Shown piece by piece: positions 8,776-17,213 of a DNA stretch of 64,000 bases; position 1 is the first letter of the stretch, and each line of letters starts with the position of its first letter. The notes below the pieces were generated by a model. That model was given only the letters and a program-made list of their open reading frames with translations. It did not search any database and was not told the DNA's origin. Origin of the DNA: Nitrospirales bacterium LBB_01 (lineage in GTDB: Bacteria; Nitrospirota; Thermodesulfovibrionia; Thermodesulfovibrionales; Magnetobacteriaceae). The stretch is taken from the NCBI GenBank assembly GCA_004376055.2, contig CP049016.1:2790001-2854000 (forward strand), read 5' to 3'. Both the position numbers and the translations under genes were made by a program.

Positions 8776-9741
8776 ATGACAAATATAATAGATCAGATAA
8801 AGTCTGAGATACTTCTGGAGACGGGAACAAATGAGTTGGAAATTCTTGAGTTTTACATCGATGAAGAGAGCAGGCTTGGGCAGGAGAGCCGCTCATTCTT
8901 TGGGATGAATGTTGCAAAAGTGATGCAGGTCATAGAAAACCCTAACCTTAAGCCGAGAGACTATGCCCAAAATCCGTGTTTTTTAGGCACCATTCCTCTT
9001 CGTGACCACATAGTGCCAATAATAGACCTAAGCATCTGGCTTGGCGTACAGAGAACGGCTGACTCCGGCATCATAATCATCACTGAATTCAGCAAATCAG
9101 TTCAAGGTTTTTTGGTTTCAGGGGTCACAGAGATAACGCGTTTTCAGTGGAAAGAGGTGGTGCCTCCGGGTCGGTTCATATCGCATCTGGGTTCAAAGGC
9201 AATCGTAGGTATGGTTTATGCCAAAGACCATTTTATACAACTCCTTGATCTTGAACATATTATCTCAGATTTAGACCCTCACTCATCACTTGATTCGTGG
9301 AAAACCACAGTGAGGGCACAGACTCAGTATCGAGCGCTTATTGTGGATGACTCAGAAACAATCCGGGAGATAATCAGAAGAAACATGGAGGCAGCCAACT
9401 TTAAAACAAAACTATTAGACAATGGACAAGAGGCACTGGAGTATTTAAAGGGGCTAGGAAAGAAAGGAGCAGCCGAGGGCAAAGACATTATTGAATACGT
9501 TGATGTTGTCATATCAGATATAGAGATGCCTCTTCTTGATGGCTACACATTGACTAAAAACATAAAACAAGATCCGTATTTACAAAAAATTCCAGTAATT
9601 CTGTACTCATCACTTATCACAACCGAGCTGCGTCACAAGGGAGAATCGGTGGGAGCGGATGATCAGGTATCAAAACCGGATTTAAATGAAATGGCAGCTA
9701 GAGCAATAAAACTCATAGAGGAGAGGTTGGCGTTAGTTTAA
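8776..9741 (+). CDS. cheV: chemotaxis coupling protein CheV (CheW-REC)
   Basis: A CheW-like domain (about residues 12-165) couples receptors to CheA, and a receiver domain follows (about 185-320). The receiver has VDDSETIRE at the acidic pocket, the phospho-accepting aspartate at about 248 in ISDIEMP, and the conserved lysine in QVSKPD. I chose ATG 8776, which sits eight bases after GGAGGGTGG. No other che gene is in view except the Hpt protein that follows nine bases after the stop, so the pair may form a small adaptation or phosphate-sink unit. Confidence 0.93.
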   Translation: MTNIIDQIKSEILLETGTNELEILEFYIDEESRLGQESRSFFGMNVAKVMQVIENPNLKPRDYAQNPCFLGTIPLRDHIVPIIDLSIWLGVQRTADSGIIIITEFSKSVQGFLVSGVTEITRFQWKEVVPPGRFISHLGSKAIVGMVYAKDHFIQLLDLEHIISDLDPHSSLDSWKTTVRAQTQYRALIVDDSETIREIIRRNMEAANFKTKLLDNGQEALEYLKGLGKKGAAEGKDIIEYVDVVISDIEMPLLDGYTLTKNIKQDPYLQKIPVILYSSLITTELRHKGESVGADDQVSKPDLNEMAARAIKLIEERLALV

Positions 9742-9750
9742 GAGCGTACT

Positions 9751-10158
9751 ATGGTGAGTACTGAAAATGATTCAGATTTATTAGTGACATTTGGGATGGA
9801 AACGCTAAGGCGCCTCCATGAGATAGATTCTTTGCTCCTTAAACTTAAAGAAGGCGGTGTTTCTTTTGAAAGCAGTATCAATCAAATATTCAGGGATGCT
9901 CACTCTATAAAATCCGGCGCTAATCTTTTAAAACTTAAAAATATAGAGCAGCTTGCACATGCGGTTGAGGATGTGTTGCATGTCCTGAGAGACAGGAAAA
10001 TCATTCCTGACACACACTCAACCAACATAATCTTAGAAGCGACAGACTTTCTCAGACAACTCATCTATTTGATTAAACTAAGTAATCATGCAAATATAGA
10101 ATCAGTCGTCAGAAAGCTCAACGGGCTTTCGGCGTCGCTTCAAAAAAGAAGTAATTGA
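9751..10158 (+). CDS. Hpt domain protein
   Basis: A 135-residue all-helical histidine phosphotransfer protein. The phospho-accepting histidine is residue 51 in RDAHSIKSGANLL, followed by the helix with LAHAVEDVLHVLRD, as in the P1 domain of CheA. There is no kinase domain. Its position directly after cheV suggests it receives phosphate from, or delivers it to, the CheV receiver. The CheA-like sequence rather than an ArcB-like one supports a chemotaxis link. That link is an inference. Confidence 0.85.
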   Translation: MVSTENDSDLLVTFGMETLRRLHEIDSLLLKLKEGGVSFESSINQIFRDAHSIKSGANLLKLKNIEQLAHAVEDVLHVLRDRKIIPDTHSTNIILEATDFLRQLIYLIKLSNHANIESVVRKLNGLSASLQKRSN

Positions 10159-10225
10159 AGTGATTTTGCATTAAGTTTGGTTTTAGCTTCACAACAATCT
10201 AATTTTCTCTGGAATAATTTATTGC

Positions 10226-11500
10226 TCATGTATTTTCGTAATTTATATCAATATGTCTGAATTTATTACCTACTCTTTGAGCAATACCTTTAATCTTTAT
10301 CCGTTCACTCTTGTATAAGCTTTCTGTGTACTTTGTTTCCTCAAGTGGCTCTTTACCCGATATTTTTATAGATGGTCTTGAGTGTGTTTCAGAATCTACA
10401 GAATCTTTTATTAACGCAGTACCCCTTCTTGAATCAGTGTTCAAATGATATATCAATAATTCATAATCTTGAAGTTTTTGATCTGCGGATACTTTTCCAA
10501 TAAATTTTTCGTCAATAATATCCCTTGATTTTGATATATTCTCGCTAAAAGAAGTGTCCAGAACTGCTAATGTGTTTTCATGCCCATCGTAAATATTAAT
10601 CATTTCTAAATGTGTAAAATTATCACCTATATGTTTACTAATGGAGTATAGATCAGTTACTGAATTTGTTATGCTTTTTACCAAAACATCTTTTAAATCA
10701 GCGGGAAATTTCATACCTGATGATCTAAAAATATCTTCACGTTCGCGTAATATTTCAGAGAAGTGTGGTGGAAAAGTATTAGCATTTTCCAGAATGTCAG
10801 CTACCTCAACAGGCAAATAATTGACACAAAAATTAAAATAATTATTTAAATGTTTACTTATTAAGTCTTTATCTATATGTAGATCAGGTTGCTTTACATC
10901 ATCTAACTTAATATCAAGGTGAAGTTTAAAACTCCCAGGACTAAATGCGCGGGCGTAAACTCTGGGTCTTAACTTAAATTCTTTTAAAAATATTGCTGGT
11001 TTGCTTAGAAATTTTCTAAACGGCTCAAGAATGTCAATAAGGTCATCCAAAGACAATAAGTGCTTGTCAGCCTCTTTACCCTTGAGGCTAACAACGTACG
11101 ATAAAATACTATCCATTGCACGTTTAGGACAAAAGGATTCATCTGTCGGTAAATACTCTTCAGGAATTTCGTTTATATCAACAGAATAAACCTTTTCTTC
11201 ACTTTCATCAAAAACTCTATCTATGACAAAAAAAGATTCAGCTTTTTCTAATATTTCTCTATATGTTGTTTTTTGGCTTAGATAATCGCTATATACGACC
11301 GAGTCAACAATTACATGAAAGACTCTTTCTATTTTATTCTCATAATCCTCGTCAACTGAAGAACCTATAATTATGTTTCCATACGCATTGGTACCGGTAA
11401 ATAAAATAGGCATATCATAATAGATTAAAACCTCATAGTTACTGACTATTTTATGCAGGTCCGTTCTCGTTAACTTATTTTGATTTATTTCAAACATCAT
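10226..11500 (-). CDS. uncharacterised 424-residue protein, second gene of a two-gene cassette
   Basis: I do not recognise a function. The N-terminal 110 residues (YEVLIYYDMPILFTG, then acidic stretches and FFVIDRVFDESEEKVYSVDI) resemble a DUF6575-type region, recalled with low confidence. The rest is charged and mixed helix/strand, without signal peptide or membrane segments, and ends in a basic tail. It overlaps the upstream gene by four bases, so the two are coupled. The region looks richer in A and T than its neighbours, which may mean transfer. A defence or toxin-antitoxin role is possible but unsupported by any motif. Confidence 0.6.
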   Translation of the reverse strand: MMFEINQNKLTRTDLHKIVSNYEVLIYYDMPILFTGTNAYGNIIIGSSVDEDYENKIERVFHVIVDSVVYSDYLSQKTTYREILEKAESFFVIDRVFDESEEKVYSVDINEIPEEYLPTDESFCPKRAMDSILSYVVSLKGKEADKHLLSLDDLIDILEPFRKFLSKPAIFLKEFKLRPRVYARAFSPGSFKLHLDIKLDDVKQPDLHIDKDLISKHLNNYFNFCVNYLPVEVADILENANTFPPHFSEILREREDIFRSSGMKFPADLKDVLVKSITNSVTDLYSISKHIGDNFTHLEMINIYDGHENTLAVLDTSFSENISKSRDIIDEKFIGKVSADQKLQDYELLIYHLNTDSRRGTALIKDSVDSETHSRPSIKISGKEPLEETKYTESLYKSERIKIKGIAQRVGNKFRHIDINYENT

Positions 11501-11928
11501 ATCGGCCTTATTGCAATTATTTCCAATTTATCAATTTGAAAATCATCACTCTTAAAAAAATTGTAATGAGCCTTATCCTTACCGCTCTGCTTTAACAAAC
11601 CTGCACTATTTTTCAGTTTTAATAAACAGTAGTGTGTAAATCGTGTGCTCATTCGTTTATGCGCTTTAATTTCCTTGAATTTGCTTTGTATTTCAGTCTC
11701 ATCATTAACCACATAAACCGAAACACCCTTATGATCGCAGACAAGCTCACAATTTTTACCATCCTTTACAGTACGTCCCTCATCCCAGTATGACTTAAAG
11801 TCATTTGCAATAGCTTTCTCACCCGTTATCCTTCTTGCAAAAACATTGCCCTCATCTGCCTTTGCATTTTCAATACAATTACAGTCAGTATCTCTATGTA
11901 GCTCATTAAATGTCATTGTCCCACTCAC
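11497..11928 (-). CDS. uncharacterised 143-residue protein, first gene of a two-gene cassette
   Basis: A soluble, lysine-rich protein with three cysteines in the N-terminal third (DTDCNCIENAK) and a region RMSTRFTHYCLLKLKNSAGLL. No family comes to mind. It has a start with a usable GGTGAG site and ends in a four-base overlap with the 424-residue gene. Small-then-large coupled genes of unknown family on an AT-rich patch are typical of accessory cassettes; that is context, not evidence of function. Confidence 0.55.
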   Translation of the reverse strand: MSGTMTFNELHRDTDCNCIENAKADEGNVFARRITGEKAIANDFKSYWDEGRTVKDGKNCELVCDHKGVSVYVVNDETEIQSKFKEIKAHKRMSTRFTHYCLLKLKNSAGLLKQSGKDKAHYNFFKSDDFQIDKLEIIAIRPI

Positions 11929-11978
11929 CTAATTAAATATATAACACATTTTCAAGTTTAACACAATTATAGATAAAC

Positions 11979-12794
11979 TCACTTCTTTTTAACCAGTCCG
12001 AGAACGTTTGGAATAGGCCAGAAGGCATCACTTGTATTTATGTTAATGCCCGATTTACCAGCCCGTTGGATTTCTCTGCCTCCGGCATTTATATACAATG
12101 ACGCCTGCTTGCCTCCCTCCAGATACATCGCAACATGAATTTTTAAAGGAAGCTGTAATATTATCTTGATGAAATCATGCACACTCAGAGGGGTCACCGA
12201 CATTAGAAAAAGAATGTTTCCCGACTTATCCATTCCTAAAGCTGCAACACTCCATGAATTGGTTTGCGGCGTCCATACATTTTCCTGATTGCAGCTTATC
12301 ATTCTGATGTTTTGTATCACAGTCTTGTATCTGTTTATTGTTGTGTTGTCTTTTTCACATTCCATATCAATAATCTCAAAATCACGATCGTATTTATTTT
12401 TCGGTTCAAGCGCCAACATTGTCTTATACGCTTTAGCAATGCGTGAGTTAAGAATACGCCCCTTACTTTTCATAAATCCCACACTTGTCTTCCCATCCTC
12501 CTGATACATTCCGGCATTGGTTACCGCTAAAAGCTTAAACTTCTTAGCCCACTCTTTAGCGGTCATGCTCTCGCCTCCTAAATCAGAAGTGGTGAATAAT
12601 TTTAATTCAAAATCTCTGGGATTTACTCTTAGAACGGATATTTTTACCTTATCACCTGTTGTATCAGCCGATGCTTCAAACTCAGCAAATTCCATTCCGG
12701 TATCTAACTTAATCCAATTTGCCTCTAAGCCATGCGCTGTGCTTGCTGCAAGCGCTAAGGAAACTAAAAATATCCTGAATAATAAAATCGGCAT
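11979..12794 (-). CDS. secreted phosphodiester glycosidase (NAGPA-like) family protein
   Basis: A 271-residue protein with an N-terminal signal peptide (about 1-22, ending near AHG). It belongs to the NAGPA / DUF2233 fold that cleaves phosphodiester-linked sugars. The characteristic pieces are VTNAGMYQEDGKTSVGFMKSKGRILN in the middle (the NAGM part being the active-site loop) and MYLEGGKQASLYIN near residue 225, with the conserved glycines. It probably acts in the periplasm. The substrate is not predictable. It lies 16 bases downstream of the four-helix membrane protein and may share its transcript. Confidence 0.8.
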   Translation of the reverse strand: MPILLFRIFLVSLALAASTAHGLEANWIKLDTGMEFAEFEASADTTGDKVKISVLRVNPRDFELKLFTTSDLGGESMTAKEWAKKFKLLAVTNAGMYQEDGKTSVGFMKSKGRILNSRIAKAYKTMLALEPKNKYDRDFEIIDMECEKDNTTINRYKTVIQNIRMISCNQENVWTPQTNSWSVAALGMDKSGNILFLMSVTPLSVHDFIKIILQLPLKIHVAMYLEGGKQASLYINAGGREIQRAGKSGININTSDAFWPIPNVLGLVKKK

Positions 12795-12810
12795 ATTTTT
12801 TCACTAAAAA

Positions 12811-13302
12811 TTAAAATTTGCCTTCGTGACCCTGATAAACGCCAATGAATACGACTATCAGGCTTACTGTCATAACTATCCAGTGAAACATGGTGAGGCG
12901 TATAAAGATTTTCTTTGTATCGTGCTGAGCCTGCCCTTTAAATATTATATTAAAGAGCTTTTTTTCAAAAGTAAGCACCGTTAAAAACACTACCCAAAGA
13001 AACAACATCATTGTCAGGTAGAGACCGTCCTTGTGGAAAAGGGTGTGTAATATGTCTTTTAAATAGACAATAAGCCCGCCAGTGAAACCGGCAATCAAAA
13101 CGCATACTTTAGCGATTTTTGCAAATCTATGCTCAACGCCTTGAAAAAGCATAACTTTTTCCATGGAGTCATCCATGCGTACTATTATTGGAAATACAAT
13201 TGTAGTAACAAAAACAACTCCGCCTATCCAAATCAGCACACTCACTACATGCACGGAGGTTAATAGCGGCACAATTAAGCCTTCAATCAGTGGGTTTTTC
13301 AT
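12811..13302 (-). CDS. CopD/HemJ-like four-helix membrane protein
   Basis: A 163-residue integral membrane protein with four predicted helices (about 12-35, 60-82, 92-112 and 138-158). The histidine in LLTSVHVVSVLIWIGG and the TMFHWIV histidine are placed like the haem- or metal-binding residues of the CopD / DUF4149 / HemJ superfamily. It might be a copper-resistance-type protein or a protoporphyrinogen oxidase-like protein; sequence alone does not decide. No haem or copper gene is adjacent. Confidence 0.6.
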   Translation of the reverse strand: MKNPLIEGLIVPLLTSVHVVSVLIWIGGVVFVTTIVFPIIVRMDDSMEKVMLFQGVEHRFAKIAKVCVLIAGFTGGLIVYLKDILHTLFHKDGLYLTMMLFLWVVFLTVLTFEKKLFNIIFKGQAQHDTKKIFIRLTMFHWIVMTVSLIVVFIGVYQGHEGKF

Positions 13303-13351
13303 TTTACAAGTTGCTCCTTCATGCTGCCTCTTATTTGCAACAGCGGTTATT

Positions 13352-13427
13352 TGGCTCCTGAGGAGGGATTCGAACCCCCGACAAGGTGGTTAACAGCCAC
13401 CCGCTCTGCCGACTGAGCTACCCAGGA
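13352..13427 (-). tRNA. tRNA-Asn(GUU)
   Basis: Reading the minus strand, TCCTGGG pairs with CTCAGGA in the acceptor, the D arm is GCTCAGTCGGCAGAGC, and the anticodon loop CTGTTAA gives GUU. The T arm is GGGGGTTCGAATCCC(T)C, followed by G and an encoded CCA. The length is 76 with all stems intact. Confidence 0.97.
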
Positions 13428-13544
13428 TCTCCTTGCCTACAGCCTTCATAATTATAACAGCAGAGAATTTCAATTGTCAATTTGTACCTTAAAAATTTTT
13501 AACATTTTATTTTACTAATGTTATAATACCAGCACACAGGGATT

Positions 13545-14243
13545 ATGCAAAAAGCTATTGTCTTAACATATCATTGTATCGGGAGCCCCAAAAAGACTGT
13601 CAGGCTGCCGGGCCTCTACGTTACACCTAAAATGTTTTCCTTTCAAATGTACTATCTGAAAACTTTTGGATATAACGTTGTAAGACTTAACGATATTTTG
13701 GATTTTTCACTTGAAAAGTCCTTAAACTCACAGATGGTAGCCATAACTTTTGACGACGGCTTTAAAAGTTTTCTGGAGTTTGCGTATCCAGTCCTACAAA
13801 AATATAAATTTCCTGCCACCGTTTTCCTTGTGTCATCCCTGATTGGTAAACATAATGAATGGGACAGCGGCTATGTAAACGAAAAACGGCAGCTGATGAA
13901 CTGGGATGATATTAATTTCCTAAAGGAAAACGCAATTGACTTTGGCGCTCACTCAAGGACGCACCCGTCACTTACTAAACTCACGGATTCTGAGCTTGAG
14001 GCAGAAATCAGGGGATCAAAAGACGATCTTGAATCAAAATTGGCTATGCCGATAGAGTTCTTTTGTTATCCTTACGGTGACAGTGACAACAGGGTCATAG
14101 AGAGTGTGAAACAGGCGGGTTTTAAAGGCGCATTTACCACTAAAAAGGGTTATATCAAAGCCGGCGGCAATCCTTATGAGTTTAATCGTATGTCAATTAA
14201 ACTAAATACGGGCCCGCTTGCGTTTTCATACAAGTTGCTGTAA
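13545..14243 (+). CDS. polysaccharide deacetylase (NodB-like, CE4)
   Basis: A 232-residue carbohydrate esterase 4 domain that removes N- or O-acetyl groups from polysaccharides in a metal-dependent way. Motif 1 is TFDDG (aspartates at about 70-71), motif 2 is the metal-binding HSRTHPS, and motif 3 is FFCYPYGD. There is no signal peptide. The stop overlaps the start of the next glycosyltransferase (TAATG), so the two act in one pathway, probably surface polysaccharide or glycan synthesis. Confidence 0.92.
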   Translation: MQKAIVLTYHCIGSPKKTVRLPGLYVTPKMFSFQMYYLKTFGYNVVRLNDILDFSLEKSLNSQMVAITFDDGFKSFLEFAYPVLQKYKFPATVFLVSSLIGKHNEWDSGYVNEKRQLMNWDDINFLKENAIDFGAHSRTHPSLTKLTDSELEAEIRGSKDDLESKLAMPIEFFCYPYGDSDNRVIESVKQAGFKGAFTTKKGYIKAGGNPYEFNRMSIKLNTGPLAFSYKLL

Positions 14244-15328
14244 TGAAAAAAATCCTCCTTTTGTACACAAACACTAAGTGGAGCGGTATTGGCTCTCACG
14301 GAACAACTCTTGCCCGTGAACTTTTAAACTCAGGAGTAAATGTCATCGTTGGATGCCCACGTGAAAGCGCCGTGTATGAAAATTGTGCGTTAGCAGGTGT
14401 GCCAGTGTATCATCTTAAATTAAAAAATCTCATGGATTTTGCTGCACTTTTCAGGCTTATTTACATAGTGTATAAAGAGGGAATAGATATTATAGTGTCC
14501 AATCTCGGCAAAGAGTACTGGCATGTAGCGTTTGTTTCAGTTTTGTTAAGGCGTAAGTTTGTAATAGTGCGGCATCAGGCAAACAAGTTGAAATATATCA
14601 CTAACTTATTAATGACATTGTGTTGTGACCATGTTATAGCTGTAAGCGGCGCCGTTAAAATGGCGCTTACCGATTGCGGTGTAAGCCCGGGAAAAGTCAC
14701 AGTTATTTATAACGGAGTTGACTTATCAATTTTTGACAGGTCAAAGTTCAACAGAGCTGATGCAAAAAAATCCCTTTCTATCAAAGATGGCAGGGTAGTT
14801 ATAGGAACCTCAGGCAGATTGTATGAAGACAAAGGCGGGCTGGTCCTATTTAATTCATTTATAATGCTGCTAAAAAAGTTTTCCAATCTTCACTTGCTTT
14901 TTATAGGCGAGGGGCCCCTTAGAGAGGTTATTGAACGTGAGGCCGCAAGCAATGCCATTTCAGACCGGGTGACAATTACCGGTTTCAGGGCTGATATACC
15001 GTTTTTATACAGCGCTATAGATATTTTTGTGTTGCCTACGTCTGGGCTTGAATCGTTTGGACTTTCGCTTGTTGAAGCAATGGCTATGGAAATTCCCGTG
15101 ATAGCCTCTAATATCGGAGGAATCCCTGAGATTATTGCGGACAATCATAACGGGCTGCTGGTTATTCAAAATGATCCGGCTGCTTTAGCTGATGCGATTT
15201 ACAGACTATTAGAGAATTCATCCTTTAGCGATATAATTTCTAAAAACGGGCGCTTAACAGTTGAACGACATTTCTCAGCTCAATCGTTTTCTGATGAGTT
15301 TGTCAGATTCCTTGAAGGAACTCAGTAA
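14243..15328 (+). CDS. GT4 family glycosyltransferase
   Basis: A 361-residue GT-B fold glycosyltransferase of the retaining GT4 type. The N-terminal domain contains WSGIGSHGTTLARELLNSG. The C-terminal nucleotide-sugar domain contains GTSGRLYEDKGG, GEGPLREVIE and the E-x7-E-type region ESFGLSLVEAMAMEIPVIASNIGGIPEII. No membrane segments are seen. It is translationally coupled to the deacetylase. The sugar donor and acceptor cannot be told from the sequence. Confidence 0.9.
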   Translation: MKKILLLYTNTKWSGIGSHGTTLARELLNSGVNVIVGCPRESAVYENCALAGVPVYHLKLKNLMDFAALFRLIYIVYKEGIDIIVSNLGKEYWHVAFVSVLLRRKFVIVRHQANKLKYITNLLMTLCCDHVIAVSGAVKMALTDCGVSPGKVTVIYNGVDLSIFDRSKFNRADAKKSLSIKDGRVVIGTSGRLYEDKGGLVLFNSFIMLLKKFSNLHLLFIGEGPLREVIEREAASNAISDRVTITGFRADIPFLYSAIDIFVLPTSGLESFGLSLVEAMAMEIPVIASNIGGIPEIIADNHNGLLVIQNDPAALADAIYRLLENSSFSDIISKNGRLTVERHFSAQSFSDEFVRFLEGTQ

Positions 15329-15355
15329 AAGATTTACTTGATAAATATACTAAAA

Positions 15356-15556
15356 AATGCTTATAAAGTTAACTCTGGTTGAGACTTTTCATGATTTTGA
15401 GGAGATAGGTTTCAATATTTATTTAAAGTTGAAAAAGTGACTGGATTCCCGCTCGGAGGCGGGAATGACAAAGGAGTGGATTTTCTTATTTTTTTGTCAT
15501 TCCTGCGAAAGCAGGAATCCAGTCCTTTTATTAGTGGAGTTAACTATAAAGGCAAT
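15356..15556. mobile_element. MITE-like repeat, GAGTTAACTC family, copy 1
   Basis: The ends AATGCTTATAAAGTTAACTC and the reverse complement of GAGTTAACTATAAAGGCAAT form imperfect inverted repeats. TACTAAAA flanks both sides (15348-15355 and 15557-15564), an 8-bp target duplication. The inside holds the CTGGATTCCCGC / GCAGGAATCCAG palindrome. The right duplication overlaps the stop codon of the aminotransferase gene. Confidence 0.8.
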
Positions 15557-15558
15557 TA

Positions 15559-16413
15559 CTAAAATACATTAACCTCTTTTTTGTATAACGTACTTAACAA
15601 ATTAGTAACTTTCCGGCTGCCGCTAAAAAGTCTGCCGTCAATTTCTCCTACCGGCATTATCTCCATAATGGTGTTTGTTAAGAAAACCTCATCGGCGCGG
15701 TACAGAGTGTTTAGAAAGTATTTTCCCTCATGCACGGTAATACCCTGTTTTTTTGCAATATCAATGACAACTTTTCGTGTGATGCCGTCAAGTATTCCAC
15801 ACTCAAGCGACGGAGTATATAGCGCCTCACCATTTACAAAAAAAATATTTGATACGCTGCACTCGGTTATGTATCCAGAGGTATCAAGCAAAAGAACCTC
15901 CCCTGAGCCGCGGGACTCAATTTTAGCAAGAACGTTAGGCAGAAAATTGATGGATTTAATCTGCGCACGAGTCCCCCAGTGAGGGCACTCAAGCGGGCTT
16001 CTTCTGACTGACGCTGTCATTACTTTAATGCCCTGTTGGTAGTACGACTGCGGGTATGGTTTAAAGGCGTTAGCGTATATAAAGATAGTCGGCTTCGGGC
16101 AGATTTCTGGATCAAGCCCAAGCGGGCCCGCTCCTCTTGACACTGTCACTCTGACTGTTGCATCAGTTAGTGAGTTTAATTCTACTGTTTTATAAATTAA
16201 TGATTTCAGCTCATCTGACGTTATCCCTAAATTAAACCCCAGCAGACTGACTGCCCTATTGAATCTCTCCATGTGCTCCGCCACTTTAAAAATCACACCG
16301 TTATACGTGCGAAGTGTCTCAAAAAATCCGTCGCCATAGAGAAACCCGTGATCAAGGACTGATATTTTAGCGTCCTCAAGCGGTAAAAATTCACCATTTA
16401 AATACACTATCAT
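15559..16413 (-). CDS. ilvE: class IV PLP aminotransferase (branched-chain type)
   Basis: A 284-residue fold-type IV aminotransferase. The PLP lysine is K153 in the IKSINFLPN segment. The N-terminus VYLNGEFLPLEDAKISVLDHGFLYGDGFFETLR and EVFLTNTIMEIMPV are typical of IlvE and its relatives DAAT and PabC. Branched-chain aminotransferase is the most likely role, given leuA elsewhere in the window, but aminodeoxychorismate lyase or D-amino-acid transaminase is not excluded. The 3' end abuts a mobile repeat. Confidence 0.8.
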   Translation of the reverse strand: MIVYLNGEFLPLEDAKISVLDHGFLYGDGFFETLRTYNGVIFKVAEHMERFNRAVSLLGFNLGITSDELKSLIYKTVELNSLTDATVRVTVSRGAGPLGLDPEICPKPTIFIYANAFKPYPQSYYQQGIKVMTASVRRSPLECPHWGTRAQIKSINFLPNVLAKIESRGSGEVLLLDTSGYITECSVSNIFFVNGEALYTPSLECGILDGITRKVVIDIAKKQGITVHEGKYFLNTLYRADEVFLTNTIMEIMPVGEIDGRLFSGSRKVTNLLSTLYKKEVNVF

Positions 16414-16448
16414 TCTAAACTCCTATATTACCTTTTAGGGCTGGTATT

Positions 16449-16670
16449 ATACCAAGTTGCGTTCATAGTGGTAAATTTCTCTGTCAAACAGGTTAATTTG
16501 CTGGTTACTTAGGACGAGATTGCCACGTCGCTATCGCTCCTCGCAATGACAGATAAAAAAGCCCAAATTTGTCATTGCGAGCGTAGCGTGGCAATCTCAT
16601 CAAACCAACAAAACGTTAGATTTCAGTTTCTCTTTCATCAATAGTTTCTTTCTTCTTTGACTGCTACTTG
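16449..16670. mobile_element. MITE-like repeat, ATACCAAGT family, copy 1
   Basis: It runs from ATACCAAGTTGCGTTCATAG to GCTACTTG and carries the central palindrome GAGATTGCCACGTCGC / GCGTGGCAATCTC. About 220 bases are closely similar to 31981-32203. The right end overlaps the last codon and stop of the atpI-like gene, so its CAAGTAG supplies the terminal K and stop. Confidence 0.75.
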
Positions 16671-17002
16671 TTATTAGACACTATTATTCCAACGGCGGCT
16701 ATAGTAACAATTGTGAGGGTAAAACCTGTAAATAAGCCGACCACATTTGCCAGCCGAAAATATATCAATACTGAGAGCAGCGCAATAAAAAACATCAAAC
16801 GAAAACTGTTAAAAAAAATTGCGGCAGGTTTAGCATCCAAAAGCTTTGTAACTCCGTATGACAAAAGTATGAAATTGATTAAGGTTACAGCGCTCCCGAT
16901 TAATACGCTAAAGGCAGTGTCGCTCCTCCCTGTGAGAAATAGGATTATAAATATTAAAACTGACAACAAAACAGTGCAAAGGGTTGCCGATTTAATCATC
17001 AT
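16664..17002 (-). CDS. atpI: ATP synthase subunit I-like protein
   Basis: A 112-residue protein with four hydrophobic helices, of the AtpI / UncI type that helps assemble the F0 ring or supplies Mg2+. It overlaps atpZ by 11 bases. In most genomes atpZ-atpI precede atpB; here a mobile repeat and an aminotransferase follow instead, so the pair has been cut off from the rest of the operon or moved here. The last codons lie inside the repeat. The family call rests on the helix pattern and the partner gene. Confidence 0.65.
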   Translation of the reverse strand: MMIKSATLCTVLLSVLIFIILFLTGRSDTAFSVLIGSAVTLINFILLSYGVTKLLDAKPAAIFFNSFRLMFFIALLSVLIYFRLANVVGLFTGFTLTIVTIAAVGIIVSNNK

Positions 17003-17213
17003 CTTTTATAGCTTTTTGAACCAGCCTAAACGTTTCAAAAAAACCGGAAATTATACCAAAAATCAGAAACGTAATCGTTAGCCACGGAGTTGTGTTAAAT
17101 AAGTAGTCAAGCCCGCGCCCGATAGCATATCCCACCGCAGTTGCAACTACAATGTTCAGCCCTACCTGACTGGCAAAGAAGATGTGCTTAAATACGCCGG
17201 ATTTATCTGTCAA
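16992..17213 (-). CDS. atpZ: AtpZ/AtpI-type F0F1 ATPase accessory protein
   Basis: A 73-residue two-helix membrane protein of the ATPase_gene1 type: SQVGLNIVVATAVGYAIGRGLDYLFNTTPWLTITFLIFGIISGFFETFR is spread over residues 15-64, with glycines and the basic turn as in AtpZ. It begins with TTG and overlaps the NrfD gene stop by four bases (TTGA), so it is read with the respiratory module upstream. That is unusual for this gene. Confidence 0.75.
   Translation of the reverse strand: MTDKSGVFKHIFFASQVGLNIVVATAVGYAIGRGLDYLFNTTPWLTITFLIFGIISGFFETFRLVQKAIKDDD

Noticed and set aside
15420-15530. Repeated palindromes considered as a CRISPR array (also at 2580, 26155, 37240 and 45740)
   Set aside because: The repeats are scattered single palindromes, not regularly spaced repeats with spacers, and no cas gene is present.
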